Below, piece after piece: positions 11,868 to 23,265 of a DNA stretch of 64,000 nucleotides (its first letter is position 1; every line of letters starts with the position of its first letter). The DNA lies in the NCBI RefSeq assembly GCF_003286085.1, contig NW_020825321.1:2976001-3040000 (forward strand), in the 5' to 3' direction. The notes beneath the pieces were generated by a model. It was not told the origin of the DNA, ran no database searches, and saw only the letters and a program-made list of their open reading frames with translations. This DNA comes from Drosophila persimilis (lineage: Eukaryota; Arthropoda; Insecta; Diptera; Drosophilidae). The translations under genes and the position numbers were made by a program.

Positions 11868-13020
11868 TTAGAGGGAATTATAATCCGAGCATAGGACCCT
11901 AAACGGTTCATGCAAGGAATAATTCGATCTACAAAGTGGAAGGAACAACGGTATAAAATTTCTAGTCAGTCTAATAGGAATCGTGAAGTTTATGCGGCTC
12001 AACAGATCAGGGCTGTCTATGTCACCCCTGATCAAGTTGTGCATAAATATCACACCAAGCATTTTTCTACGGTTAACTAAGGATGGGAGGTTTACTAATA
12101 GTAGTCTACTAGAGTAAGATGGGAGTCTTACACCCGCATCCCAGTTAAGGCCCCGCAGAGCAAAGAGTAAAAAGTTTTTCTGTACTGATTCTATACGGTC
12201 CTGGTGTACTTTGTACTGAGGGAACCATACACAGGAGCCGTATTCTAAGATCGGACGAACAAGCGAGGTATAGAGAGTCTTTGTTCGGAAAACTTTAACT
12301 TGGGGTCTAACATAACACCCAGATCATCCACCAGGGTAATTCTCTCAAGAGAACCACCAAATAGGGTGTAGGGAGCCAACAAAGGGCTGGAACGATGAAA
12401 TGTCATAACTTTGCATTTCGAGGCATTAAGGTGTAACAAGTTTGCCAACAACAACATGACTGAAAGCTATTGAGATCGGATTGCAAGCGAGAATGAAATG
12501 AAATGTCCTTGTACTGGACACAAAGTTTAACATCATCCTCATACATAAGTACTCGAGAGTGTGTTAATACTGAAGGCAAGTCATTAATAAAGAGTGTGAA
12601 GAGTAAGGGGCCTAGATGGCTGCCCTGTGGTACTCCCGAAGAAACCTTTACTGGTAAAGAGAGGGAGTTTTTGAAGAGGACTCTTTGATACCTAAAACAA
12701 AGATAGCTAGAAATCCATCTCAGGAGGTTGGGCGGAAACACTAAAAGGTCAAGTTTATGTGCTAAAAGGGAATGGTTTACAGAGTCGAATGCTTTACTAA
12801 AGTCGGTGTAAATAACATCCGTCTGTAAGTTACCTTGAAAGCCTTTAATAATGAAAGAGGTAAACTCTAACAAGTTCGTGGTGGTTGATCGCCGCCTTAT
12901 AAATCCATGCTGAGTTGGAGATATAAGTAACTTACAGAGATGTTGCAAGTGCGGAGTTAAAACCTTCTCAAACAATTTGGGAATAGCGGATAACTTTGCT
13001 ACCTTTTTTATGGAAAGGAA
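11868..13020 (-). pseudogene. CR1-a ORF2, reverse transcriptase and C-terminal domain
   Basis: RT motifs are SPTQHGFIRRRSTTTNLLEF, VIYTDFSKAFDSVNHSLLAHK, SGVPQGSHLGPLLFTLFIND and the catalytic box MYEDDVKLC, where the usual YADD reads YEDD. Past a frame change near 12400 come CR1 C-terminal sequences (LNASKCKVMTFHRSSPLL, then FMHNLIRGDIDSPDLLSRIN and HEPFRVLCSDYNSL at 11868-12062). At least two frame changes are visible. LINE RT normally primes reverse transcription on nicked target DNA; this one is inactive. Confidence 0.8.
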
Positions 13021-13621
13021 TTATAAACGATTCCTTCCAGATCGGGGGGAAGCAAGAGGAATCAATGGACAGGGTGAAGTTTAAGCAATGGTCCACACAG
13101 AGCCTCGGCGCAGTACCTGAGTACACAACCTGGAACCCCGTCTGGACCCGGTGAAAACACGGGCTTAACTAGTCGAAGATCATGAAGTAGGGAATATTCA
13201 TTTAACAAGGGACTGAAAATGCCGTTCGACCTCGGTAATCCGTATGGGTACGGTTTACCAGAGTAGCTTTCCTCAGAATAGGTGGTTTGGAAAAACTGGG
13301 AAAAAAGATCGGCAATTGCCTGATCATTATTTGCCGAGGTATTACAAAATGATAGCGAGGATGGGTGTGCGGACGTTCTACGCTTACTGTTTACGAAGCA
13401 GTAAAACTGTTAAGGGTCCTGAGAAAAACGTATCCTGCAACGAGATAGGTAGTTCTTATAGCATTGAGCGTTAAGAACTGAAAAGTTTGACCGAGCTATT
13501 ACACCATTTCTTGAAATTTTTTATAAAGTCTTGATTTTAAGTTTTTTAGACTGGATAACTCTTTGGTAAACCAAGGGGGTTTTCCAGATCTAATCGGACA
13601 AGAAAGCGGGACACAAGAATC

Positions 13622-14687
13622 AAACGAGGGGGAACGTTGTGAGTTGCTGCGGACACCACAACTCTACAGTTATACCCGATACTAAGTCAGTATGGCTCTC
13701 CTCCGGCAGACGCCGCTAATATTAAACGACACGACAAAGAGTGCGTGCGAGAGAGACAGAAAATCAGTCTGAGCGTGACGTCGGGCGCTGCGTAGCCACT
13801 GCAAATTGATTTGTTACCTTTGGCTATAAAAATGATCTGATCTGCGTTTTTAGTTTTCTCAAATCTGCAATATTGTGGATGCAACAGATTTTCGTCCTTT
13901 GTGTGGGCGGAAGGGGGTGGGGCGAAATTTTGAGATAAAGGTTTTATAGTGAGATCTCAAAGGAGTGTGTGTACCAAATTTGGTTACTCTAGCTTTAATA
14001 GTCTCTGAGATTTGTGAATATCCCCAGATTTGCATCCTTTGCGTGGGCGGAAGGGGGTGTGGCGAAATTTTGAAACAAACTCGTCTCGGTCCGATATATT
14101 AGGAGTGTGGATACCAAATTTGGTTGCTCTAGCTTTTATAGTCTCTGAGATCTAGGCGCTAATGTTTTACTCTAAGCAAAGCCACCTATGCTACCTGCGT
14201 GTTAGAGAGAAACAGGGCGAGAAAAAATGAAATTGTTTTCTTGATGCTGGCTATAATAATAATACGATCCAGTTCAGATTCCGCAGTCTAAAAGATATGG
14301 TCATTCTCTACGATTCTGTGTTTTTAGTTTTCGCGTATCGTCGAAATTGTGGATGCCACAGATTTTCGCCCTTTGTGGGGGCGGAAGTGGGCGGGGCGAA
14401 GTTTTGAAATATTTTTGTAGCAGTGACATATCACAGAAGTCTGGATCCAAAACATCATTGCTCTAGCTCTTATAGTCTTTGAGCATTAGGCGCTGAAGGG
14501 GACGGACAGACGGTCGGACGGACAGACGGACAGACAGACATGGCTCAATCGACTCGGCTATTGATGCTGATCAAGAATATATATACTTTATTGGGTCGGA
14601 AACGATTCCTTCTGGACGTTACACACATCCACTTTTACCACATATCTAATATACCCCAATACTCATTTTGAGTATCGGGTATAAAAA
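13622..14687. mobile_element. DINE-1/mini-me Helentron, unit 1 of a tandem pair
   Basis: The unit runs from AAACGAGGGGGAACGTTGT with the hairpin GAGTTGC...GCAACTC to the terminal palindrome ACTCATTTTGAGTATCGGGTATA. It contains the sub-terminal TATACCCGATACT, the core TCGGCTATTGATGCTGATC with ATATATAC, and a GTCY-type run (GGACGGACAGACGGTCGGAC) near 14500. These are the published hallmarks of DINE-1/mini-me non-autonomous Helentrons. No coding capacity. It sits inside the ORF2 of CR1-a. Confidence 0.85.
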
Positions 14688-14704
14688 TGTGCCAAGAGCA
14701 TTGT

Positions 14705-15770
14705 AAACGAGGGGGAACGTTGTGAGTTGCTGCGGACACCGCAACTCTACAGTTATACCCGATACTAAGTCAGTATGGCTTTCCTCCGGCAGACGCCGCT
14801 AATATTAAACGACACGACAAAGAGTGCGTGCGAGAGAGACAGAAAATCAGTCTGAGCGTGACGTCGGGCGCTGCGTAGCCACTGCAAATTGATTTGTTAC
14901 CTTTGGCTATAAAAATGATCTGATCTGCGTTTTTAGTTTTCTCAAATCTGCAATATTGTGGATGCAACAGATTTTCGTCCTTTGTGTGGGCGGAAGGGGG
15001 TGGGGCGAAATTTTGAGATAAAGGTTTTATAGTGAGATCTCAAAGGAGTGTGTGTACCAAATTTGGTTACTCTAGCTTTAATAGTCTCTGAGATTTGTGA
15101 ATATCCCCAGATTTGCATCCTTTGCGTGGGCGGAAGGGGGTGTGGCGAAATTTTGAAACAAACTCGTCTCGGTCCGATATATTAGGAGTGTGGATACCAA
15201 ATTTGGTTGCTCTAGCTTTTATAGTCTCTGAGATCTAGGCGCTAATGTTTTACTCTAAGCAAAGCCGCCTATGCTACCTGTGTGTTAGAGAGAGACAGGG
15301 CGAGAAAAAATGAAATTGTTTTCTTGATGCTGGCTATAATAGTAATACGATCCAATTCAGATTCTGCAGTCTAAAAGATATGGTCATTCTCTACGATTCT
15401 GCGTTTTTTGTTTTCTCGTATCTTTAAAATTGTGGATGCCACAGATTTTCGCCCTTTGTGGGGGCGGAAGTGGGCGGGGCAAAGTTTTGAAATATTTTTG
15501 TAGCAGTGACATATCACAGAAGTCTGGATCCAAAACATTGTTGCTCTAGCTCTTATAGTCTTTGAGCATTAGGCGCTGAAGGGGACGGACAGACGGTCGG
15601 ACGGACAGACGGACAGACAGACATGGCTCAATCGACTCGGCTATTGATGCTGATCAAGAATATATATACTTTATTGGGTCGGAAACGATTCCTTCTGGAC
15701 GTTACACACATCCACTTTTACCACAAATCTAATATACCCCAATACTCATTTTGAGTATCGGGTATAAAAA
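14705..15770. mobile_element. DINE-1/mini-me Helentron, unit 2 of a tandem pair
   Basis: Same length (1066 bp) and orientation as unit 1, with only scattered differences and a start-to-start distance of 1083 bp. Seventeen bases separate the units. Its right end abuts the CR1-a endonuclease sequence. Tandem arrays are a known product of rolling-circle Helitron-type transposition. The high similarity points to recent joint arrival or duplication. Confidence 0.85.
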
Positions 15771-16600
15771 TGATTGTGCCTTTTGTGACATCAGTGCACA
15801 AGTACAAAGCGGACCAATCAAAATCCCTAATTAGGTTATTAAGCTTCGCAAACTCGGCTTTACGAAAGCAGCGGACACGTTCAGATAGTCTACTCGACCG
15901 ATCCAATACAGTTTGTCCTATATCTAGCGACACCTCGAAAGTAGGGTGGTAGGCGTCTTCAGGTATAGTGAGCGGAAGGGCTCGGGTTAACAACACTATG
16001 GTCGGATCCGATACAAAGCATAGATCAAGCAATCGACCCAAGGAATTTTTCACATGATTGACTTGAGACAGGGACAGGTCAAGCAAGCCGTCAACAAAGT
16101 CATGTCGTGACATGGGCACTAGGATACTAGACTCGTTTACCGAAGACCAAACAGTTCCTGGCAAGTTGAACTCACCAAGAACTATCATACGATCTTTATC
16201 AGATAGCGAGGAAAAAACAGCGGTTAAAGCGGACAAGTGCTGCTCATAAATTGAAATATCCGAAGAAGGTGGGATATACGAGCAAGTAATGAATATAGCG
16301 AAAGCGGGAAGAATCAGTTTTACACACAGAAATTCCAGTTCCTGTTGAACTTGGACTGTGAAGTGTTCTGACGTGAAGTAAGAGTCCACTGCAATTATAA
16401 CCCCTCCTGCACGTCGAGACGAACGGTCCTTTCTAAAAGTTGTGTACCGACCTGCCAAAACCTCGGAACTAAGAATGTCCGGCTTTAACCAGGTTTCAGT
16501 AAACACAATAACGTGGGAAGCAAATGCAACACTATCCCGGAAAAGAATGCTGAGCTTACTACGCAAGCCTCTTACATTCTGATAGGTTACTAAAAGAGAA
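15771..16600 (-). pseudogene. CR1-a ORF2, endonuclease domain
   Basis: An apurinic-endonuclease-like (EEP) domain with YQNVRGLRSKLS, VIVFTETWLKPDI (catalytic Glu region), FRKDRSSRRAGGVIIAV, SYIPPSSD and VLGEFNLPGTVW (usual GDFNLP, here GEFNLP). DHxxH-like terminal motifs follow around PEDAYHPTFEVSL. The domain is cut at its C-terminal side by the DINE insertion at 15770. The apparent reading frame runs a few codons into the DINE, which is fortuitous. Confidence 0.8.
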
Positions 16601-16601
16601 G

Positions 16602-17583
16602 TTAGTTTTTTGGAAAGGTGGAAGCAAGACGAGAAGTTGAGGAAGAGGAAGTTGAGGTTGAGAGTGGCACACTGGAAAGATTTGGAAGGGATATGGGGGT
16701 CCTATTCTTCTTCTTAGCCTTAAACTCCTTCACCACCAAATGCTCCGGCCAAAATTTGGCGGAGCAAATGGTGTCAAATTGAGTTGGGGAGATGCTTATC
16801 TTAAACGAGGCTATCTCCCTGGCATAAGAGAAGTTAAATTTCTCCACCTTTAAACCCACGGCTTTTAATTTGCTTTGAATAAAAGCAATTACATCATTAG
16901 ATGTGAGGTCAGGGGCCAGCCGTGAAACAAAAACTTGTCGTTTTGGTGGGACTCCCATCAGTGGTTTAGTCACCACAGGTCTAGTACCTGTGGTGGCAAT
17001 ATCCGGAGGTCCGGAACGTCTATTTACTGGTGGGATCGGGATAGACGGGACAACTAGCGAACTTGCGGACACCACGGACACGGACGCTGCACTTACTGCA
17101 CATTCTCCGAGGCGATGAATTCGGCTACCGAATCTGCATCGCCAGCAGCTGTCGTTGCCTTTGGAGTGGCTTGGAGTGGTCGGAGTCAGTTTTTCGGCGG
17201 CGCACGGCTGAGTGACGGTTGGCACTTGCAGATCCCGCGGAGTGACCTTTTTGCGCCTCGGAGACTCATTCAGCAGTTTTAAACCGCTAAACTGAGCATC
17301 CATGGCTAGGAGCCGATCGTATTGGTTTTTAAAACCAACGGTCAGCTCCTTAAAGCCACTCCGCGTCTGCCTCATAAAAGATACCATGTCTTTCTCCACC
17401 GCACGGCATGCCTCGCAACTGTAATGCAAGCCATTACGTTTGGCTATAGCATCACTCACGAGGCCAGAAAATCCAGCGCATTTTGCGTGCACTACGCTGT
17501 CGCAGAGCCAGCAGGGGACATTCGGCTGATCGTGGGTGCTGCTTCTTACAGGTTTTTTTGGCACAGACCACAGCGTATTCCAT
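16602..17583 (-). pseudogene. CR1-a ORF1 (PHD-finger protein)
   Basis: The reading starts at the minus-strand ATG at 17583 (MEYAVVCAKKTC) and changes frame before the main frame CWLCDSVVHAKCAGFSG...CEACRAVE. Together these show the C4HC3 PHD spacing. The C-terminal half has RQVFVSRLAPDLTSNDVIAF, an RRM-like fold seen in CR1 ORF1 proteins, then FWPEHLVVKEF and a Ser/Thr-rich tail. It ends just upstream of ORF2 (YQNVRGLRSKLS), so the two ORFs nearly abut. The role in RNA binding and retrotransposition is from the family. The frameshift near the N terminus marks a dead copy. Confidence 0.75.
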
Positions 17584-17949
17584 TTTATTATTATTTATTT
17601 ACTATTATTTGCAAAACAAATTGGTATCAGTCCAATGTGCCAGACAACGCTCAAAGCGGAATTGGTAAAAAAAAGAGAGCAGAGTGGAGAGCGGTTACCA
17701 CGAGAGCTACTAAGCAGAGAGCGCTATTGCTCAGAAAGTTTAAAGAGCGAGAGAGAAAGAACAGTTATTGAAGTTGAGGTGATAGCGAGAGAGTGATAAA
17801 ACAACAAAAGCTACCAGACGAGAGCGGACTGCAATGCAATGTAATGCGTACTCACTCACTGCAACAACACAAACATAAGCACAAGCCGACGCCGAAAAAT
17901 AAAAATATCTTAGTTGTTAACTTTCCTACTATTTGATGCTTCTTTTCAT

Positions 17950-19674
17950 CTGCATTTTCATCAACATTAATTTAAATGGTTTCTTACTGCATACTACCTG
18001 TTTCGCTAATTGACCACCACGCAACTCATTCTGGTATCTAGCAATCCTACTACGGTTCTATCTAGTAACTTAACCTCGGCATAAGGCCTCATATATCTCC
18101 TCGGCATATCTCCTTCCTTTTTCCTTATTTCATTAATGAATTTCAGAGATTTAAAATGGGCCTTTATCCGACGCGCATTTCTAGTTGATCTCTTCGACTT
18201 TTCTACTGGAGCTGCTAACTTCTTAGCCTCTATCAAATTTATATGCCATACCACTATCGGTGGCTCTGCCTCCCCAAAATCCCGAGAAGGCTCTTCCTGC
18301 TTCGCCGACCCCCTCTGCGGAACACTGGACAGCCGACGAGACTCTGCCATGTTCTCCTTGGTGTTTTTTTTTACATTTTTTGCAAAATGGCTTATACGTG
18401 TTTGGCACTCCGCAGTCAAAAGTCGTGGTAACGGTGTCCCTCTTTTCGACAATTCCAACACACCAAGGATAAAGCTGCTATTTCCTCCCCAAACTCCGAT
18501 TCAGAGAATTCTTCCGCATCCTCTCCTAAGGCTTTGTCCACTAGCTCCGAGATTTCCTTTCGAAATGGAGCAGGTCTTTGATAGCCATGAGTCCGACGCA
18601 CCTCTTTCTTAAAACATTCTCGCCTCCGGCATATATCCCGTAGTGCTTCTATCGAGTCTATTTTCTGATTCAGGATTTCATATTGTATTTCCGGCCGCAA
18701 GTTTTGACGAACGATCTCGACCAGAGTATTATGAGAAAGAGGCTGCTCAAATACCTCGAAAGTCTCTTTTTCTCTTTGTTTCGCAAATCATCTGTCTGAT
18801 ATCTACATCTGTCCGGGAATCTCTGAACTGCTTCCTCAACGCTTCACACAGATCCATCCACCGCAATGAGCCAGCTGTCTTGTGATACCTCCAATAAAAA
18901 TCAGATGACTTCCAAAGTTGTATGGGTAAGGGTATACTCGGTATATAAATGAATCCACGCTTAAGGAGTCTGAGGCTCTCGAAAAGCGAAGCTTCCAATT
19001 GTTCATTATGTGACCCACCTTGTCAGGTATCTGAGCTAAGTCAGATGCTGCTGATCTAGAGAGCGAAGTACGGAGTGGAGGGGTGTGAACTGCGCCCTGG
19101 TTCCCCTCAGGAATTTCTAGCAATTGGTCTAAAGAAGCGTTCATATTCAGGCTCCCTACTGACTCCCTACTGAGGAATTTGCGCACTAGAAGCTAACCGA
19201 GCTTCGACAGTGGTGCTTATCATTTGAGACATCCTCTCCGTCAGGTGGATAAGTAATTGATTCTGCATACCCCTAAAAGCCGCCGTGATTTCTCTAGACA
19301 CTTGATTTGAACTAGACGCTTGATTTAAACTAGACGCTTGACGCTCCGACCCCGCTTGGGATTGCTTACTGCCTCCCGCGAGAGCTGACTTTGTCTGCAG
19401 TCTAGTTTTGCCAGGCATCAGAAGAGGCTGATCAGCCGTTGGGGCAATACAAACCACATTGCAAACTGGACAGGTTGTTTGCGCTTTAAGGTATGTATGT
19501 TCGCATGCATGTTTTATGGAATTCATGCTAATAAGGAGTTCTATAAATATCTTCGGGGGTCATTGTCTCTTTGCAGAGCCTGCAACAGATTGTTAAGGCG
19601 CTTGCCCTTTCATCATCAGACCGATCCAAGCCCATCTTTCTTTTTGTAGGTGTTTACTAAAAAAAACTATCTGC
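17950..19674 (-). mobile_element. Older gypsy-like element C, part 2 (gag and protease remnant)
   Basis: Leftward order: a RING-like finger at about 19600-19440 (CRLC...HEFHKTC...CPVC), a linker, a capsid-like segment with KLRFSRASDSLSVDSFIYRV and KTAGSLRWMDLCEALRKQFRD, a CCHC-like knuckle VCWNCRKEGHRYHDF near 18420, and a protease approach near 18006-18100 (VVGLLDTRMSC). The arrangement parallels copy A, so this is the 5' half of element C, whose pol half is at 10.1-11.49 kb. Broken many times and old. It abuts the LTR of element D at 19675. Confidence 0.7.
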
Positions 19675-20015
19675 TGTAAGGAAGTTCTCAGGCCGAGGTA
19701 CAGCTTCTCAGTCTGTCCAGGCCCCGGTTTTTCCACACAGCAAAATTTTGTTGGGGGAGCTGGGGGAGCTGCACAGACGTGCGTTGGGGGTCATGCGTGG
19801 CGGGAGAAGGGGTTTGGGTCAGGGATCGGAAGGGTATGGGAGAGGGGAGCCCAGCTTAGCAGATGCCGCATGATCCACGACTCACATCCACTTCGCCGTG
19901 CCCCCAGGGAATAGGGAAGAGAGGGGGAGGGGGTGAGGGACTCCTACGGGCGAAAGTTCGGAAACCGGTGGGTTGTCTTTTCTTTTTGACAGCTTCTCTG
20001 CCACTTCGCTGCTCG
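19675..20015 (-). repeat. Left (3') LTR remnant of element D
   Basis: Shares the TGTAAGGAAGTTCTCAGGCC start, the CATGATCCACGACTCACATCCA unit (once), the CTACGGGCGAAAGTTCG phrase and the GACAGCTTCTCTGCCACTTC phrase with 23698-24590. It is much shorter because most of the central LTR and two minisatellite units are absent. It runs directly into integrase-side sequence. Confidence 0.7.
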
Positions 20016-20587
20016 GGCCGTGCAGTTCGTCGGTTCCGGGTTCGGGGCGTTGTGGTCGGTGGGAACTGGCGATAGCCCCTTCATTGGTGCGTAGTCCAGC
20101 GGCTAGGAAGCTGTTCTGCACCTCGGAGTTGGGGTCCAGAATGACGTGCCCTGGCTCGACGCGTCTTCGAGTCGCGTGTAGGGTGACGGCGGTGCCTGTT
20201 CCTTGGCCTGGATGCTTGCGGCGGCGTGGGCGTCTGGGGGGCTCCTGCTGAGCCCGGCCTGCTCGGACCGCCTCGTCTGAGTCCGATGATCGCATCGCCT
20301 CCACTGTGATGATCCCAGAGGGGTTGTTTCGCGACGTGCTGGGATGGACGATGTCGTTGAGCCATGCCCAGATCATGGTTGTCGCCCGGCGGGGCGACGG
20401 TGGGCCTTCGGGGCGGGCCCGACGCCGGGGTGGCCCAGGCGGCCTGGGTGGTCGTGGTATCGCTCCAGTTGATGGGCCATGCTGCGTGGTGTTGCCCGGT
20501 TCTGCTTACGGGGTCGGGGAGTGGTGTCTTGTTTGTGTTTGGCTGGTCGTGGACCGTGGTTGCCTTGAGCTGGGCGGCGACGCACCC

Positions 20588-21512
20588 CTAGGATGCCAGC
20601 ATCCTATGCAGCAGCTCTTCCCATGTCCGCTGGTCTCCATCGATGTACTGGGCGATCATGGTTTTGATCGTCCTGTTGGCTCGTTCCGTGGGGTTTTGTT
20701 GTGGGGTATAGGGCGCCGTATACTCCAATTCTATGCCTACTAGTTTGCAAAACTTTCGGAAAGAGCGACTTGTGAATTGGGTCCCCTTGTCGCATTGACA
20801 CATAGTTTCCATTTGATAGGGTCTTCTTCGCTGGTTCTGCTGCTGGCTCGTTTGTATATTTGGTCGCTCTCGATGATGAACTCCGGATGCCCTTCCGGCT
20901 GTTCCTGGATCCGCTTGCGGAGCTTCTGCAGCCAGGGGCAGGGGCAGTGGTCCCGGTCCTCGTCCACTCGCTGCAGGATTTCTACTGGCTGTCGTGAGAG
21001 GGCGTCAGCCACAACGTTCTGGCTTCCTCGACGGTAGTGGATGTCAAACCGATATTGCTGGAGCTCCAAGGCCCAGCGGGCGATGTGTCCCGTTGGATTA
21101 TCGATGGAGTTTAACCACTTCAAGGCGAGGTGATCCGTGATTACATCGAAGTGGTATCCTTCCAGGAAGCATCGGAGCTTCCGGAGCGCAGACTATGGCA
21201 AGGCACTCTTTCTCGGTGGCCGAGTAGTTTTCCTCTGCCTTGAGTAGTCGACGGCTTGCGTAGGTGATGACTCTTCTGCTCCGTCGATCTGTTGCTCCGA
21301 GGCCATACGAACTGGCGTTCGTTTGGAGTACGAATCGCTCGGCGAAGTCGGGGCATGCCAGGACTGGTGCTTGCGTGAGTCTTTCCTTGAGAGTCTCGAA
21401 TGCCTGATGTTGTTCGTCTGTCCACTCCCACTTTTGATCCTTTTTGAGCAGGTTGATGTGTTCTTCTAGGGACGATGATGTCGTCGAGATACGCGAACGC
21501 GTACGGCTCCAT
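20588..21512 (-). pseudogene. Pol remnants of element D (RT end, RNase H, integrase)
   Basis: Visible blocks are FAYLDDIIV (RT catalytic box), GHIARWALELQQYRFDIHYR and NVVADALSRQP (RNase H end), then the integrase core GTQFTSRSFRKFCKLVGIE and YTPQQNPTERANRTIKTMI. The order fits Ty3/gypsy. Most of the RT and the integrase finger are missing or unreadable, so this is a badly damaged fossil. Confidence 0.75.
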
Positions 21513-21602
21513 GGTGGGTCCGATGACGCTGTCCTAGGCTCGCTGCGATGCTGCGGAGTGCTTCTCGGTCCCGCGCGGTTTCGTAGGCAGAGACGATCTG
21601 GG

Positions 21603-22560
21603 TCAATTCTGTGAGGGATCGGAAATCCTGTCTGCGCGTGTACATTTGATACTCCGGGCGGAGATTTTCAGACGTAATTCGATAAAGTCATCCCGGAAGG
21701 ATTCCTTGGGCTTCTGTTCCTGACTTCGTATGGTGTCTTCCAGTCGCTGGAAGTATCTGGGGGGCAGGAAGAATTCTAGGAATTCTTTCCGAAAGTCTGT
21801 CCAATTCTGTCCCTGCATCTCAAAAGTTCGGAACCATCCTTCGGCCTTACCTGTAAGGAGATCGGAGATGGCTCGCGGCAATTGCTCTGGGCTCCCGCCG
21901 TATGACTCCACTCGCGCCTCGAGCCTTCCGATGAACGCTAGTGGGTCCGCGTGGCCGTCGAAATAAATCCCCATTTCCGGAGTTTGTCCGCCATTAACGA
22001 GTACGAGATCTCACCCCCTCCGGGCCGTGAGACCCGATGTCCCTGAGGAAAACGTGGCTGTTCTCCTTCCGTGGTTGTCTGGTGGCGAGGCGTAGCCGGG
22101 GGTCCAGTGGTAGTGGGTCCTGACTCGTGGTGCTTGCTGGACGCCTCAGGTCTGGTTCCTTCGTGTGGTCCTTGGGCAGCTCGTTGTGGTTGCTCGACCT
22201 GGGCGGCCGGTGTCTCGGTTGCTGTCTCGCAGTATTCGTGGGTGGATCCTTGGCTCGTGCTGGGCAGGTCGGGTATAATCAATCGCAGTTTTGGTCCCTC
22301 CTTGCTGTCTTCCATCTTCGTCCGGCTCCCTAGCCCGGGCCCTGGGGCTCGGTATGTTCCCAAAGTGCGTAGCCAATTCGTCCAGCCTTGCCTGCACGGC
22401 TTCGGGGTGTCCAGGGCTTGCGATGAATGCGATGATCTGGCTCCGTAGATCCTGTACAGTACCAGTTTCTCCTAGTCCAAACTACTTAGCCAGGCTCTGC
22501 AGCTCGTCCTTCCAGCGGGACGCTATCCAGCGGATGTTCATCCTGATCCTGTTCCACTAA
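21603..22560 (-). pseudogene. Gag of element D
   Basis: The capsid-like domain (about 21974-21650) reads IYFDGHADPLAFIGRLEARV, GKAEGWFRTFEMQGQNWTDF and FLPPRYFQRLEDTIRSQ. Upstream is a Pro/Thr-rich linker, and before that (about 22500-22400) an SAP-like helix-extended-helix phrase ETGTVQDLRSQIIAFIA. The same arrangement occurs in element E, so the two belong to one group. Broken. Confidence 0.7.
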
Positions 22561-22591
22561 TCGGGGCACCGGTGCGAGCCGTTATCAGCAC

Positions 22592-22800
22592 GGTACTGGG
22601 TCGGGGGCTGGTGGGGAGTCCTGTCGAAGGATATGTGGCAAGGTACTGGATCGGTGATCCTATACTAGGATACACGGCACTGAGGTGGGGGGTCCTGTTC
22701 GAAGGACACGCGGCTCGGTACTAGATCGATGATCCTGTACTAGGATACACAGCACTGGGTTGGATGATCCTGTCGAAGGATACGTGGCACGGTACAGGGA
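22592..22800. repeat. 75-bp tandem hairpin repeats in element D leader
   Basis: Units at 22642-22716 and 22717-22790, with a partial unit from 22592. Each carries two self-complementary phrases, GATCCTATACTAGGATAC and GTCCTGTTCGAAGGAC (or variants that keep pairing, such as GATCCTGTCGAAGGATAC). It lies between Gag and the primer-binding site, in the untranslated leader. Confidence 0.75.
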
Positions 22801-22824
22801 ACGGTTCCTGTGGAAGCTCGATTG

Positions 22825-22905
22825 TAACTCTCCGACTGCTCGGTAATAACTCTCTGACTGCTCGGTATTAACTGACTGACTGTTCGGTGGTAACTCCTCG
22901 ACTCG
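22825..22905. repeat. 22-bp tandem repeat, about four units
   Basis: Units begin TAACTC or TAACTG and contain GACTGCTCGGT or GACTGTTCGGT. It lies just right of the hairpin array in the same leader of element D. No coding role. Confidence 0.75.
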
Positions 22906-23039
22906 TGTTCCTGCACGGCCTTACATTGGACGTGGCCATCCCTTTGTGACCGAGGGCTCCTCTGCCATGTAGCTGCTCTTCTGCGTTCGCCGGCTGTCCC
23001 TCGCTGCTTCGCTGCTTGGCTTCTCTGTCACTGTCCTGC

Positions 23040-23265
23040 TGCTCTGTCGCGGCGCCTTCTCCGCTCTGCCGCTGCCTCGCTGCTCTGTCGCTGGGACGTC
23101 GCTGCTGCTTTGCTGCTCTGTCGCTGCGCCGCTGCCGCTGCTTTGCTGCTCTTCTCCGCTCTGCCGCTGTCTCGCTGCTCTGTCGTTGCTGCTTTGCTGC
23201 TCTTCTCCGCTCTGCCGCTGTCTCGCTGCCCCGTCGCTGCTGCTTTGCTGCTCTGTCGCTGGTGC
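23040..23265. repeat. GC-rich low-complexity tandem repeat
   Basis: Repeats of about 51 bp built from TTCTCCGCTCTGCCGCTG and CTTTGCTGCTCTGTCGCTG. All frames stay open and give Gln/Ser/Arg- or Leu/Cys-rich strings on opposite strands, which is a composition artefact and not a protein. Part of the element D leader. Confidence 0.7.

Larger units (their letters stand above)
11490..17950 (-). mobile_element. CR1-clade LINE, copy a (near full length, interrupted)
   Basis: Reading leftward: GA-rich 5' UTR (about 17950-17590), ORF1 with PHD finger (17583-16602), ORF2 endonuclease (about 16600-15771), then two DINE units (15770-13622), the endonuclease-RT linker (13621-13020), RT (about 13020-12245), the C-terminal domain and the 3' UTR ending near 11498 at ...CATGTCAACGTCC. 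PHD-bearing ORF1 proteins are a published feature of CR1-like elements. It lies between two halves of element C. Several in-frame disruptions show it is dead. The 5' boundary is approximate. Confidence 0.75.

Noticed and set aside
13687-14967. Two identical 65-codon frames inside the DINE pair
   Set aside because: They lie in non-coding DINE sequence and recur only because the units are duplicated.
17322-17771. 149-codon plus-strand frame
   Set aside because: It is antisense to CR1-a ORF1 and its GA-rich 5' UTR; no domain.
18136-18612. 158-codon plus-strand frame
   Set aside because: Antisense to the gag-protease remnant of element C; no domain.
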